Shown piece after piece: positions 8,554 to 16,098 of a stretch of DNA of 64,000 bases. Each line of letters begins with the position of its first letter. Position 1 is the stretch's first letter. A program made the position numbers and the translations under genes. The notes below the pieces were generated by a model, which ran no database searches, was not told where the DNA came from, and saw only the letters and a list, made by a program, of their open reading frames with translations. Source of the stretch: Nocardioides lijunqiniae (lineage in GTDB: Bacteria > Actinomycetota > Actinomycetes > Propionibacteriales > Nocardioidaceae); NCBI RefSeq assembly GCF_015024225.1, contig NZ_JACJGM010000019.1:51960-115959 (forward strand), written 5' to 3'.

Positions 8554-8579
8554 CTGCATTGCAGAATGCTGCAGTGCAG
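8554..8579 (-). promoter_or_regulatory. Two CTGCANTGCAG palindromes in the peptide gene promoter
   Basis: Two 11-bp palindromes, CTGCATTGCAG (8554-8564) and CTGCAGTGCAG (8569-8579), are spaced 15 bp start to start. On the minus strand they lie directly upstream of an AT-rich GATATATG that could be the -10 of the peptide gene, so bound protein would cover the -35 zone. The repeated symmetric half-sites look like a cooperative dimer operator. The regulator is unknown. Confidence 0.55.
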
Positions 8580-8751
8580 GACTGTGCATCGCCGGGGCCC
8601 GAGGCGGCGCGCGGGTGCCCCATCGGTGGGTGACCCTCCGTCGTGCGACAGAAGGTACCCGACGGTGGCCGCGATCCGCGGTGCCACGAGGGGGAAGGTT
8701 CCGGCGAGGCCGACGGTGTCCGGTTTCGCCCGCGACGGGCCGAACGCACGA

Positions 8752-8783
8752 CACCCGGACCCTCGTCTCCGTGGGTCCGGGTG
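8752..8783 (-). terminator. Terminator hairpin after tRNA-Ser
   Basis: An 11-bp perfect stem (CACCCGGACCC at 8752-8762 with GGGTCCGGGTG at 8773-8783) and ten-base loop, about 30 bases past the tRNA 3' end on the minus strand. A second small hairpin GTGTCC/GGACAC lies between it and the tRNA. Confidence 0.65.
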
Positions 8784-8811
8784 CGGCCGGTGTCCGAGGA
8801 CACCGTCATGG

Positions 8812-8902
8812 CGGAGGCGGAGGGATTTGAACCCTCGATGGGGTTGTAGCCCCAAACCCGCTTAGCAGGCGGGCGCCATAGACCGGACTAGGCGACGCCT
8901 CC
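8812..8902 (-). tRNA. tRNA-Ser (anticodon GCU)
   Basis: A 91-nt minus-strand tRNA with the long variable arm typical of serine. Acceptor stem GGAGGCG/CGCCTCC, anticodon stem CCCGC/GCGGG around CTGCTAA giving GCU, variable arm GGGGCTACAACCCC, T arm GAGGG-TTCAAAT-CCCTC, discriminator G. CCA is not encoded. It reads AGC and AGU codons. Confidence 0.96.
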
Positions 8903-9002
8903 TCCGCGTCCCAGGCGGACCTGGAACAGCCAGCACAGGCTACAAGGACGCGCAGCCGCAGGACGAATCACCCCTCGGGCGAGTCGCGCGGCGGCAGCGG
9001 CC

Positions 9003-9797
9003 TCAGCCCCGGGGCTTGGTGAGCCGGGCCAGCAGCGGGGTCGCGAGCGCGTCCGGCAGGTGGGTGCCGAGCTCGGCCTGGATCCGGTTGCTGAACGACC
9101 CGGCCACGACGCTGGAGCGTCCGGCCATGAGCGCCTCGAAGCCGTCGTGGGCCACGGTGGCGGGGTCGTCCTTGTTCTCCATCTGGCCGATCGTGGTGTC
9201 CTCCATGTCGGCGCGGGTGAAGAACTCGGTCTCGGTCGGTCCCGGCATCAGGGACGTCACCGTCACGCCGGTGTCCTTGAGCTCCTCGCGGATGCCCTCC
9301 GCGAAGGAGTGCACGAACGCCTTCGAGGCGGAGTACGTGGCGAAGTACGGCCCCGGCGCCACCGCGGCGATCGACGAGGTGATGAGGACCCGCCCCTGGC
9401 CGCGCGCCACCATGTCGGGCAGGAGCAGCTTGGCCAGGTGCACGGTGGAGCGCACGTTGAGGTCGACGAGGTTGAGCTCGTCCTCCAGCGACGACCGGTG
9501 GAAGGGCCCGCTGACGCCGACGCCGGCGTTGAGGGCCACGGCGTCAACCGGCCGGCCCTGCTCGCGCACGACGCGGGCGAGCGTCTCGACCCCCTCGGCG
9601 GTGGCGAGGTCGGCCTGGACCGGCACGACGGTACGGCCGCCGCGGCCCAGCTCGGACGCCGCCTCGTGGACGGCCACCTCGTCGGCGGCGATCACGACGT
9701 CGAAGTCGTGCGCGACGAACTCCGCGGCCAGGGCGCGGCCGATGCCGGTGGAGGCGCCGGTGACGACGGCCAGGGGTGCGTAGGTGTCGGTAGTCAT
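9003..9797 (-). CDS. Short-chain dehydrogenase/reductase
   Basis: A 264-residue classical SDR predicted to oxidise or reduce an alcohol/carbonyl group with NAD(P). It shows TGASTGIG cofactor loop near residue 15, NAGVGV, catalytic Ser in ITSSIAA, and YSASK (Tyr and Lys of the active site). The length and LMPGPTETEFF segment match soluble SDRs of the DltE/YqjQ type. It has its own short upstream region and no pathway neighbours: tRNA-Ser lies downstream and the coupled regulator pair upstream, on the same strand 50 bp away. The substrate cannot be predicted. Confidence 0.88.
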   Translation of the reverse strand: MTTDTYAPLAVVTGASTGIGRALAAEFVAHDFDVVIAADEVAVHEAASELGRGGRTVVPVQADLATAEGVETLARVVREQGRPVDAVALNAGVGVSGPFHRSSLEDELNLVDLNVRSTVHLAKLLLPDMVARGQGRVLITSSIAAVAPGPYFATYSASKAFVHSFAEGIREELKDTGVTVTSLMPGPTETEFFTRADMEDTTIGQMENKDDPATVAHDGFEALMAGRSSVVAGSFSNRIQAELGTHLPDALATPLLARLTKPRG

Positions 9798-9847
9798 GGG
9801 CGGCCGGTAACCCGGGGGCGGCGTTCCATCCCCCGGGTGCGGCGTGG

Positions 9848-10561
9848 TCAGTCCGGGAACGAGCGCTTCCGGGCGGTGTCGAAGCCGTGCTCCAGGGCCC
9901 AGCGGGTGGCCTGGCTGCGCCGGTTCACGCCGATCTTGGCGTACGCCGTGCGGATGTAGGTCTTCACCGAGTTGACGCTGAGGTAGGCCGTGGCGGCGAT
10001 CTCGTGGTTGCTCAGCCCCTTGGCGATCAGCGCCATCATCTCCGCCTCGCGCGGACTCAGCCCGAACTCGCTACCGGGCTGCACCGGGTCGGAGTCCAGC
10101 GCGTCGACGCCGGCGGCCGGCACGAACCTCTCACCGGCCAGGATCGCATCCAGCGCGTCGATCAGCTCGAGCGCGCCGAGCGACTTGGGGACGTAGCCCG
10201 AGGCACCGTCCGCCAGGGCCCGCTCCACGGCGCGCGGGTCGGTGCTCGAGCTGAAGACCACGACGCGCGGCCCTCCGGGGCGGACCAGGTCCACGACGTC
10301 GACGCCGTCTCCCGCCACGTAGCCGAAGGTGTCCAGGAGGACCACGTCCACGTCGGAGACGACGGTCTCCTGGTTGTCGAGCTCCACCACCTCGACCCGG
10401 TCCGGGTAGGGCGCGAACATCGCCGCGAGGCCCAGCACGACGAGCTCGTAGTCGTTGACGATCGCCAGGCGCAACGGCCGGGAGGCAGCAGCGGTCACGG
10501 TCGGCTCGATCCTGGGGACGGGGAGGAGGTCCGACCTTAACGCGGCCGGCCCCGCTGTCAC
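9848..10561 (-). CDS. LuxR/NarL-type response regulator-like protein
   Basis: A 237-residue regulator. After a Pro/Ala-rich lead (1-27) a receiver-like domain runs about 28-145, with Asp in VVLLDTFGY at the phosphoacceptor position and PKS for the conserved Lys. The C-terminal LuxR helix-turn-helix (about 168-225) reads LSPREAEMMALIAKGLSNHEIA and ends SVKTYIRTAYAKIGV. The GTG start at 10561 overlaps the stop of the upstream BTAD gene in a GTGA, so the two are translationally coupled. No histidine kinase adjoins it. Its DNA-binding half closely resembles those of the two regulators at 18205 and 18894. Confidence 0.85.
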   Translation of the reverse strand: MTAGPAALRSDLLPVPRIEPTVTAAASRPLRLAIVNDYELVVLGLAAMFAPYPDRVEVVELDNQETVVSDVDVVLLDTFGYVAGDGVDVVDLVRPGGPRVVVFSSSTDPRAVERALADGASGYVPKSLGALELIDALDAILAGERFVPAAGVDALDSDPVQPGSEFGLSPREAEMMALIAKGLSNHEIAATAYLSVNSVKTYIRTAYAKIGVNRRSQATRWALEHGFDTARKRSFPD

Positions 10562-11304
10562 CCGGACGCGAGGTCGACGGGGCGACCGAGCAGGGGAGCC
10601 ACCATGGTGCGGATCGCGGGCGACGGGCGCAGGCCCAGCTCGGAGGCGAGCAGCCGGCGGTACCCGTCGTACTGGCGCAGCGCCTCGGCGTGGTTGCCCT
10701 CCGCGAGGTGGACCGCGATCACGCTGCGGTGGGCACTCTCGCGCAGCGGCTCCGACTCCACCGCGCCCAGCCCTGCGCTGAGCGCGTCGGTGTAGCGAGA
10801 GCGCTGCCGCAGGGCCTCCGACGAGCGCTCGAGCGCGTGGAGCCGCTTCTGCCGGAAGCTCTCCTGCGCCGTCTGCAGCCAGTCGTCGTGCCAGTCCGGC
10901 AGCAGGTCACGGGTGAGGGCGGTGAGGTCGGCCAGGGAATCGGGGGGAGGCGACCCGAGGGCACACAGGAGCCGGGCCTGCTCCTCGGCCTCCCACAGGT
11001 CGACGCGCACGTCCTCGGCGAGCCGCACGGTCGTGGCGGTGCAGGTGACGAGCGTGCGACCTCGCGGCCGTGGCAGCCGCCACAGGACCGACCGCAGGCT
11101 GGAGGCGGCGCGGGTGGGCGACGACTCGGGCCACAGGCGTTCGGCCAGGGAGGTGCGCTGCGTGGGCCGGCCGCGCCGCACGACGGCCAGCTTCGCCAGC
11201 AGGCGCTGGGCCGGCGCCGCGACGTGCAGCACCTCCCCGGCGAAGGTGACCTCGAAGTCCTCCAGCAGTCCCAGGCGCACGTGCGGGTGCTCCGTTGCCT
11301 CCAC
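10558..11304 (-). CDS. SARP-like regulator with BTAD domain
   Basis: A 248-residue protein from GTG 11304, which follows GGGAGGCGC; an earlier GTG at 11376 would add 24 residues without a good ribosome site. Residues about 10-95 form the OmpR-like winged helix seen in SARP activators (LGLLEDFEVTFAGEVLHV, QRLLAKLAVV, LAERLWPESS). Residues about 110-245 are the bacterial transcriptional activation domain with TPR-like helices (AVHLAEGNHAEALRQYDGYR and LASELGLRPSPAI). SARPs usually activate secondary metabolite or stress genes. The coupled downstream LuxR-type gene suggests a two-protein regulatory unit. Confidence 0.8.
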   Translation of the reverse strand: MEATEHPHVRLGLLEDFEVTFAGEVLHVAAPAQRLLAKLAVVRRGRPTQRTSLAERLWPESSPTRAASSLRSVLWRLPRPRGRTLVTCTATTVRLAEDVRVDLWEAEEQARLLCALGSPPPDSLADLTALTRDLLPDWHDDWLQTAQESFRQKRLHALERSSEALRQRSRYTDALSAGLGAVESEPLRESAHRSVIAVHLAEGNHAEALRQYDGYRRLLASELGLRPSPAIRTMVAPLLGRPVDLASG

Positions 11305-11372
11305 CGCGCCTCCCGGTGCTCTCGGTCGTTCCTCGGCCTGCAGCAGGTGCCCACGACCTCGCGACTCTGGTC

Positions 11373-11388
11373 TCACCCCACGGGGTGA
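11373..11388. promoter_or_regulatory. Palindrome TCACCCC-AC-GGGGTGA between divergent genes
   Basis: A perfect 7+2+7 inverted repeat in the 232-bp divergent region between the BTAD regulator and the manganese catalase gene. Its length and symmetry suit a dimeric repressor or activator. Which gene it controls is not evident. Confidence 0.4.
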
Positions 11389-11536
11389 TTCCCGGGCGGA
11401 CGGTCACGTCGTGGTGACGCGGCGGGGACGCGGAGCGCCACGCCAGGGCCATGCGCCGACCCACGGCCCGGACACGGGCGGCCGGAAGGGTCGTGGCATC
11501 GGGAGCGACCAGCGCCCCCACTCCGGAAGGACAGTC

Positions 11537-12457
11537 ATGTTCCGACACAGCATCGAGCTGCAGAACGACGTCAAGCCCGACCGCCCGGACGCGCTCTTCG
11601 CGGCCAAGATCCAGGAGCTGGTGGGCGGCCAGTTCGGCGAGATGACGGTGATGATGCAGTACCTCTGGCAGGGCTGGAACTGCCGCATCCCCGGCAAGTA
11701 CAAGGACATGATCCTCGACATCGGCACCGAGGAGATCGGTCACGTCGAGATGCTGGTGACGCTGATGGCGCGCCTGCTCGAGGGCGCTCCGTCCGAGACC
11801 CAGGCCGAGGCGGCAGCCGCCAACCCGGCTCTCGCGGCGGTGCTTGGCGGGCAGAACGTCCAGCACGCCATCGTCACCGGCGGTGCCGCGATGCCGACCA
11901 ACAGCCAGGGCGTCCCGTGGAACGGCGGCTACATCGTCGCGAGCGGCAACCTGCTCGCCGACTTCCGCAGCAACGTCGCCGCCGAGGCGCAGAGCCGGCT
12001 CCAGACGGCGCGCGTCTACCAGATGACCGACGACGCCGGGGTCAAGGAGACGCTGAAGTTCAACCTGGGCCGCGACACCTTCCACCAGCAGCAGTGGCTG
12101 CTGGGCATCGAGCAGCTCATCGAGGACGGCTACACCGACGGCCTCGAGGACTCGCTCAAGGAGGAGGAGGACAAGGACGCCGCCCGGACCTTCTACAGCT
12201 TCCACGAGGACAGCACCGCCCACGAGGGGCGTTGGGCCCAGGGCACCACGCTCATCGGCGAGGAGGAGATCCGCTTCGAGCAGGGACGTCCGCTCTCCGA
12301 CGACATCAACGACGTCCCGGCGCCGGACCCGCTGCTGTTCGCGACGTACGACGGCCACAAGGGCCCCGGCAAGCCCGGGACCGCCGGCGGCGCCTACGTC
12401 CAGGGCGCGGAGAACCTCCTGTCCAAGGCCAAGGACGCGCTCACGCCGAACGACTGA
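11537..12457 (+). CDS. Manganese (non-haem) catalase
   Basis: A 306-residue dimanganese catalase that breaks hydrogen peroxide down to water and oxygen in the cytoplasm. The ATG at 11537 follows GGAAGG. The four-helix-bundle ligands are all in place: Glu35 in QFGEMT, Glu66 and His69 in TEEIGHVEM, Glu150 in VAAEAQSR and His183 in RDTFHQQQW. Glu35, Glu66 and His69 match the numbering I recall for the Lactiplantibacillus plantarum enzyme. The C-terminal arm (about 245-306) is the usual subunit-wrapping extension. It heads a probable operon with a metal transporter 26 bp downstream, linking peroxide defence and manganese handling. Confidence 0.95.
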   Translation: MFRHSIELQNDVKPDRPDALFAAKIQELVGGQFGEMTVMMQYLWQGWNCRIPGKYKDMILDIGTEEIGHVEMLVTLMARLLEGAPSETQAEAAAANPALAAVLGGQNVQHAIVTGGAAMPTNSQGVPWNGGYIVASGNLLADFRSNVAAEAQSRLQTARVYQMTDDAGVKETLKFNLGRDTFHQQQWLLGIEQLIEDGYTDGLEDSLKEEEDKDAARTFYSFHEDSTAHEGRWAQGTTLIGEEEIRFEQGRPLSDDINDVPAPDPLLFATYDGHKGPGKPGTAGGAYVQGAENLLSKAKDALTPND

Positions 12458-12483
12458 CGCCGCCCACCCACGAGGAGAGCACC

Positions 12484-13554
12484 ATGACCGAGATCCTGCT
12501 GCGGCCGCTGGCAGACGCCTTCATGCAGGTGGGGGTCTTCGTCGCTCTCCTCGTGGCGCCGTTCGGGTGGGCGCGCTACCGCTGGGGCCACCGGCTCGAC
12601 GAGGCCCTGGTGCGGCACCGCCGGCTCGGACCTCTCGTGGCCGCGGCGCTCACGGTGCCTCCGGGCTGCGGCGGCGCCATCATCGTGATGGCGGTCTACT
12701 CCCGGGGGGCCGTGTCCTACGGCGCCGCGATCGCGGCCCTCGTGGCCACGATGGGCGACGCCTCCTGGGTGCTGCTCGCGGCCGACCCGATGCTGACCGT
12801 GCAGCTCAAGGTGCTGCTGGTGGTGACCGGCGCGGCCTCGGGGTACGTCGTGGACGCGCTCGGGATCGCGCCGCGCCTGCGTCGCGACGCCGTCGCGCCG
12901 CAGCGGCGTCCGGTGCCGGTCGCCCCCGTCGCGGTCCCCGCGGTGCGGCTCGCGACGGCCACTGGCCTGCACGAGCTCGGGGTGCTCCCTGCCCTGCTGT
13001 GGCTGACGCTCGGCACGGGTGCGACCGTCAGCGTCCCCGTCACCTTCCAGCTGCTCCAACCCGACAACCTCTACCTGGTGCTCGGCGTCGCCGGCACCCT
13101 GCTGGCCGTCGTCGCGTTCGCGCGCGGCGGGGGCAAGCTGGCCGACGACGACACCGAGTCGGCCCACCCCACGTCGATGACGCAGGTCCTGCGCCACGGC
13201 GGGCACGAGATCGCGTTCGTCACCGTCTGGGTCGCCGTCGCCTACGTGACCTGGTCGGTGGTGTCCCACACGACCGGCTTCGACGGCTCCCAGCTCCCGC
13301 TGCTCGGCGTCGCCGGAGTCCTCGTGGGGGCGCTGATCGGGCTGGTCCCGGGGTGCGCCGTCCAGATCGTCTTCGCCGGCATCTTCCTCGCCGGCGGGAT
13401 GCCGCTGCCCACGCTGGTCGCCAACATGGTCAGCCAGGACGGCGACGCCCTGCTGCCGCTGCTGGCCCTGGAGCACCGCTCCGCCCTGCTGGCGACCGTG
13501 CTCACCACCGTCCCGGCGCTGCTCGTCGGCTCGGCCCTGCTCGTCCTCACCTGA
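12484..13554 (+). CDS. Putative manganese/heavy-metal transporter, 10-TM ArsP_2-like family
   Basis: A 356-residue integral membrane protein with about ten hydrophobic helices in two halves. Each half carries a related Pro-Gly-Cys motif: PPGCGGAI (about residues 59-66) and VPGCAVQI (about 290-297). This internal repeat is characteristic of the putative 10-TM heavy-metal exporter family often named putative manganese transporter. ATG 12484 follows GAGGAGAGC. Its place 26 bp after the manganese catalase supports Mn export or homeostasis, though arsenic or other metal transport is an alternative known for the family name. Confidence 0.8.
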   Translation: MTEILLRPLADAFMQVGVFVALLVAPFGWARYRWGHRLDEALVRHRRLGPLVAAALTVPPGCGGAIIVMAVYSRGAVSYGAAIAALVATMGDASWVLLAADPMLTVQLKVLLVVTGAASGYVVDALGIAPRLRRDAVAPQRRPVPVAPVAVPAVRLATATGLHELGVLPALLWLTLGTGATVSVPVTFQLLQPDNLYLVLGVAGTLLAVVAFARGGGKLADDDTESAHPTSMTQVLRHGGHEIAFVTVWVAVAYVTWSVVSHTTGFDGSQLPLLGVAGVLVGALIGLVPGCAVQIVFAGIFLAGGMPLPTLVANMVSQDGDALLPLLALEHRSALLATVLTTVPALLVGSALLVLT

Positions 13555-13586
13555 CACGCACCAGACGAACCCTGCGGAGGTCCCCC

Positions 13587-13832
13587 ATGCACGGCACGCT
13601 CGGCACCACCCGGCTCCACCTGCTCCTCGCCGCCGCCGCGGCGCTGACCGGCACGACGTACGGGCTGGCGGTAGGGCTCACCGTGCTCGTCGTGGTCGCC
13701 CTGCGCCACGCCGCCCGCGACCTCGTCACGCGGGAGGCATCAGCCTCGGCGGGTGCTGGGGCGCTCGCCCCGGCGCAGCACGCCGACGTGCTCGATGCGT
13801 CCCGCGGCCCGCGCCATCGCCTGGCTGGCTGA
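13587..13832 (+). CDS. Small membrane protein at end of manganese operon
   Basis: An 81-residue ORF with a good ribosome site (GCGGAGG, seven bases before ATG 13587). Residues 8-40 are hydrophobic (LHLLLAAAAALTGTTYGLAV and GLTVLVVVAL) and could form one or two membrane helices, followed by a basic RHAARD stretch and a low-complexity tail. Its last 93 bases overlap the 3' end of the convergent hemerythrin-like gene. The tail may therefore be non-functional, or the gene may be shorter in relatives. Function unknown; co-transcription with the transporter is likely from the 32-bp gap. Confidence 0.5.
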   Translation: MHGTLGTTRLHLLLAAAAALTGTTYGLAVGLTVLVVVALRHAARDLVTREASASAGAGALAPAQHADVLDASRGPRHRLAG

Positions 13833-14447
13833 GCGCAGCCGCGCCGAGGTCTCCTCGCCGGTACGACGGGCGGCCGCGTCCACCAGGTCGCGGCCGTGGT
13901 CGATCACGGTCAGGGGCAGGGCAGCCAGCGCGTTGCCGGGAGGCCGGCGCGACACGACGGGGTGCGGCCGCGTCGGCGCCGTGCGCCGTACGACCTCCCA
14001 GGCGACCCCCAGCTGACGCAGCCGGCTCGGCGGCACGGCCTCCTGGAGCCGCGGCAGCAGCTCGTCCTCCTCGTCGCGCACGTCCTCGCGCAGCACCTCG
14101 ACGAGACGGTCGATGGCCGACCGGCGCTCCTCGGCGTCGAGCTCGCTGCTCTCGAGGCGCGACCAGATCTCGTTGACCTCCTGGTGCTCCTGCTCGACCT
14201 GGAGGGTGAGCTCCTCGCCGTCGGGCAGCACCCGCCGCAGCACCGGCCACAGCACCGACTCCTCGGCGAAGGCGTGCGGGAAGACCAGGCGGGCGATGGC
14301 GTGCAGGACCCGCTCCTGCGCCGCCCCGGACGTCCCCTCGAGCTCGTGGAGGAGGCGGTCCAGGCGGACGTGGTCGCGCTTCTGGCGGGTGAGGACGCTC
14401 CAGGGGCCGCCGAGCTGGTCGACGGACTGGTCGGCGAGGGAGGGCAT
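13740..14447 (-). CDS. Hemerythrin-like (HHE) cation-binding protein
   Basis: A 235-residue cytoplasmic helical protein. ATG 14447 is chosen for CAGGAG upstream; an in-frame ATG 18 codons earlier lacks one. The HHE region (about 15-135) supplies candidate di-iron ligands: His in KRDHVRLDRLL, His and Glu in FPHAFAEESVLW, His in VEQEHQEVNEIW and the acidic DVRDEEDELLPRL. Such proteins bind oxygen, NO or act in iron and redox sensing. The last 100 residues are basic, Arg/Ala-rich and not family-typical. It is convergent with, and overlaps, the small membrane gene at the end of the manganese operon. Confidence 0.82.
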   Translation of the reverse strand: MPSLADQSVDQLGGPWSVLTRQKRDHVRLDRLLHELEGTSGAAQERVLHAIARLVFPHAFAEESVLWPVLRRVLPDGEELTLQVEQEHQEVNEIWSRLESSELDAEERRSAIDRLVEVLREDVRDEEDELLPRLQEAVPPSRLRQLGVAWEVVRRTAPTRPHPVVSRRPPGNALAALPLTVIDHGRDLVDAAARRTGEETSARLRSASQAMARAAGRIEHVGVLRRGERPSTRRG

Positions 14448-14519
14448 GAGGGGGCTCCTGGGTCGGGGAGCCGGCTGGTACCCGCGGTCGCGGCGCGTCA
14501 TTCCGGCCGTCGCGCGGCG

Positions 14520-15476
14520 TCAGCCCGCCGCCGCCGCGAGCCGGGCCGACAGTCGGGCGCAGGCCTCGCGCAGCTCGGGCGGCCCGACGACGGTGACGTC
14601 GGCGTCGTAGCGGGCCACCGCCGCGGCGAGACCGGCCCAGGACCACGAGCCGAGGACGAGCCGGCACCGGTCCGGGCCGAGCTCCTCGACCACCCCGTCC
14701 AGCGCGTACGGCGTGACGTCGCGGGCGGGCAGGTCGAGGACCACCTCGCCGGTGCAGGGCCAGTCGCCGGGACCCTCGGCGCCACGGAAGCGGCCGGCCA
14801 CGAACGCGCCGGCGTCGCCGCCGGGCACCTCGCGCGGGGTGAAGCGCGGTCCGGTGGGAGTGCGCGGGCGCACCCGGTCGACGCGGAAGGTGCGCCAGTC
14901 GTCACGGTCGAGGTCCCAGGCGAGGAGGTACCAGCGACCGGCGCGCGACACCAGGTGGTGCGGCTCCGCGCGACGCGGCGGTGCGCCGTCCTCGGGCGCG
15001 CCGTAGTCGAAGCGCAGGACCTCGCGGGCGGAGACGGTGGTGCTCAGCGCGACCAGCACGTCCGGGTCGACGCGGCCCTCCCGACGGGTGGCGACGGCAC
15101 CGACCTGGACGGCGTCGATGCGGTGGCGCAGCCGCGACGGCATCACCTGGCGCAGCGTCGTGAGCGCCCGCGCCGCGGCCTCCTCCACACCGGCGCCGCT
15201 CGCCGCCACGACGCGGAGCGCGACGGCCAGCGCCACGGCCTGATCGTCGTCGAAGAGCAGCGGCGGCAGCGCGGTGCCCGCGTCGAGCCGGTAGCCGCCG
15301 TCGGGACCCTTGACCGCGTGCACGCGGTAGCCCAGCTCGCGCAGGGCATCGACGTCGCGGCGCACGGTGCGGGGGCTGACCTCGAGCCGCTGCGCCAGCA
15401 GCTGGCCGGGCCAGTCGCGGCGCACCTGCAGCAGCGAGAGCAGCGCCAGCAGCCGGGCGGAGGGTCCGTTCGTCAT
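14520..15476 (-). CDS. YafY/DeoR-type regulator with WYL domain
   Basis: A 318-residue transcription regulator. Residues 8-65 form an HTH_11 winged helix (RLEVSPRTVRRDVDALRELG). The WYL domain lies at about 150-215 and includes PHHLVSRAGRWYLLAWDLDR, and a WCX-like C-terminal extension follows to 318. WYL domains bind nucleotides or other small ligands and often respond to DNA damage. Divergent from the VOC gene, with about 100 bp shared, so regulation of that gene and of itself is likely. Confidence 0.88.
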   Translation of the reverse strand: MTNGPSARLLALLSLLQVRRDWPGQLLAQRLEVSPRTVRRDVDALRELGYRVHAVKGPDGGYRLDAGTALPPLLFDDDQAVALAVALRVVAASGAGVEEAAARALTTLRQVMPSRLRHRIDAVQVGAVATRREGRVDPDVLVALSTTVSAREVLRFDYGAPEDGAPPRRAEPHHLVSRAGRWYLLAWDLDRDDWRTFRVDRVRPRTPTGPRFTPREVPGGDAGAFVAGRFRGAEGPGDWPCTGEVVLDLPARDVTPYALDGVVEELGPDRCRLVLGSWSWAGLAAAVARYDADVTVVGPPELREACARLSARLAAAAG

Positions 15477-15578
15477 GTCCTCATCCTCGCGCAGGTAGCG
15501 GACAGGATCCGACCGCTACTGGCGTCACTGTCTTCTCAGCGCCCCGGACGGACCGGGGCCACATCCCTGAGGAGAACC

Positions 15579-16010
15579 ATGAGCATCACCACCGTCGCCC
15601 ACCTGAACCTCCGCGGCGACGCCCGCGCCGCGCTCGAGCTCTACCGCTCGGTCTTCGGCGGCGACCTCGTCGCCGTCACCTACCGCGACGCGCACAGCGT
15701 GACCGAGCCCGACGAGGCCGACTGGGTCATGTGGGGCGAGGTCCGCTCCGAGTCCGGCTTCCACGTGATGGCCTACGACGTGCCGTCCGCGCGGCCGTGG
15801 AGCCGGGGCGAGGACCCGTTCTTCGTGTCGGTGCGCGGCACCGACCCGGCCGAGGTCACGTCGTACTGGGAGAAGCTGAGTGACGGCTCCACCGTGGTCG
15901 TGCCGCTCGCCCCGGCCGGCTGGTCGCCGCTCTACGGCATGCTCACCGACCGCTTCGGCGTCACCTGGGTCCTCGACGTCGCGGTCGCCTACGACCCGGC
16001 TGCCCAGTAG
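15579..16010 (+). CDS. VOC-family (PhnB/glyoxalase-like) protein
   Basis: A 143-residue vicinal-oxygen-chelate protein of the PhnB-like type. It starts at ATG 15579 after GAGGAGAACC. The paired beta-alpha-beta-beta-beta motifs begin HLNLRGDARAALELYRSVFG and continue through PFFVSVRGTDPAEVTSYWEKL and FGVTWVLDV. Members range from glyoxalases to antibiotic-binding proteins; the PhnB-like subgroup usually lacks a clear metal site and has no settled function. It is divergent from the WYL regulator, a very common pairing in actinobacteria. Confidence 0.85.
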   Translation: MSITTVAHLNLRGDARAALELYRSVFGGDLVAVTYRDAHSVTEPDEADWVMWGEVRSESGFHVMAYDVPSARPWSRGEDPFFVSVRGTDPAEVTSYWEKLSDGSTVVVPLAPAGWSPLYGMLTDRFGVTWVLDVAVAYDPAAQ

Positions 16011-16013
16011 TGC

Positions 16014-16098
16014 GAGTCGGCCGGTCGCCCGAGTCGGCCAGCACCCCGAGTCGGTCAGCACCCCGAGTCGGTCAGTACCCCGAGTCGGTCAGTAGCCC
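16014..16098. repeat. Five tandem copies of a 17-bp repeat overlapping the AKR stop
   Basis: Five consecutive 17-bp units with consensus GAGTCGGTCAGCACCCC. Successive units drift by one to three bases, and the two rightmost are most alike. The array begins three bases after the VOC stop and its last unit contains the stop and the last codons of the aldo-keto reductase on the minus strand. Unit length 17 is not a multiple of three, so copy-number change would alter reading beyond that stop. There are no spacers, so it is not a CRISPR. Confidence 0.85.

Larger units (their letters stand above)
8452..8811. other. Gene-free interval: peptide promoter and tRNA terminator
   Basis: These 360 bp hold the leader and promoter of the peptide gene (8452-8600, with an AT-rich patch CATATAT at 8547-8553 and the tandem palindromes at 8554-8579), about 170 bp in which I see no feature, and the tRNA-Ser terminator hairpin at 8752-8783. 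No convincing ORF lies within it. Confidence 0.6.

Noticed and set aside
8452..8754. Longer reading of the small peptide gene to 145 residues
   Set aside because: The upstream part lacks a signal peptide or domain, covers the promoter palindromes, and the internal ATG has a ribosome site and full Sec signal.
2383..8902. tRNA genes as phage or island attachment sites
   Set aside because: No integrase, no duplicated tRNA 3' end and no change of gene content next to them.
16014..16098. CRISPR array
   Set aside because: Units are 17 bp, directly adjacent without spacers, and no cas genes occur in the window.
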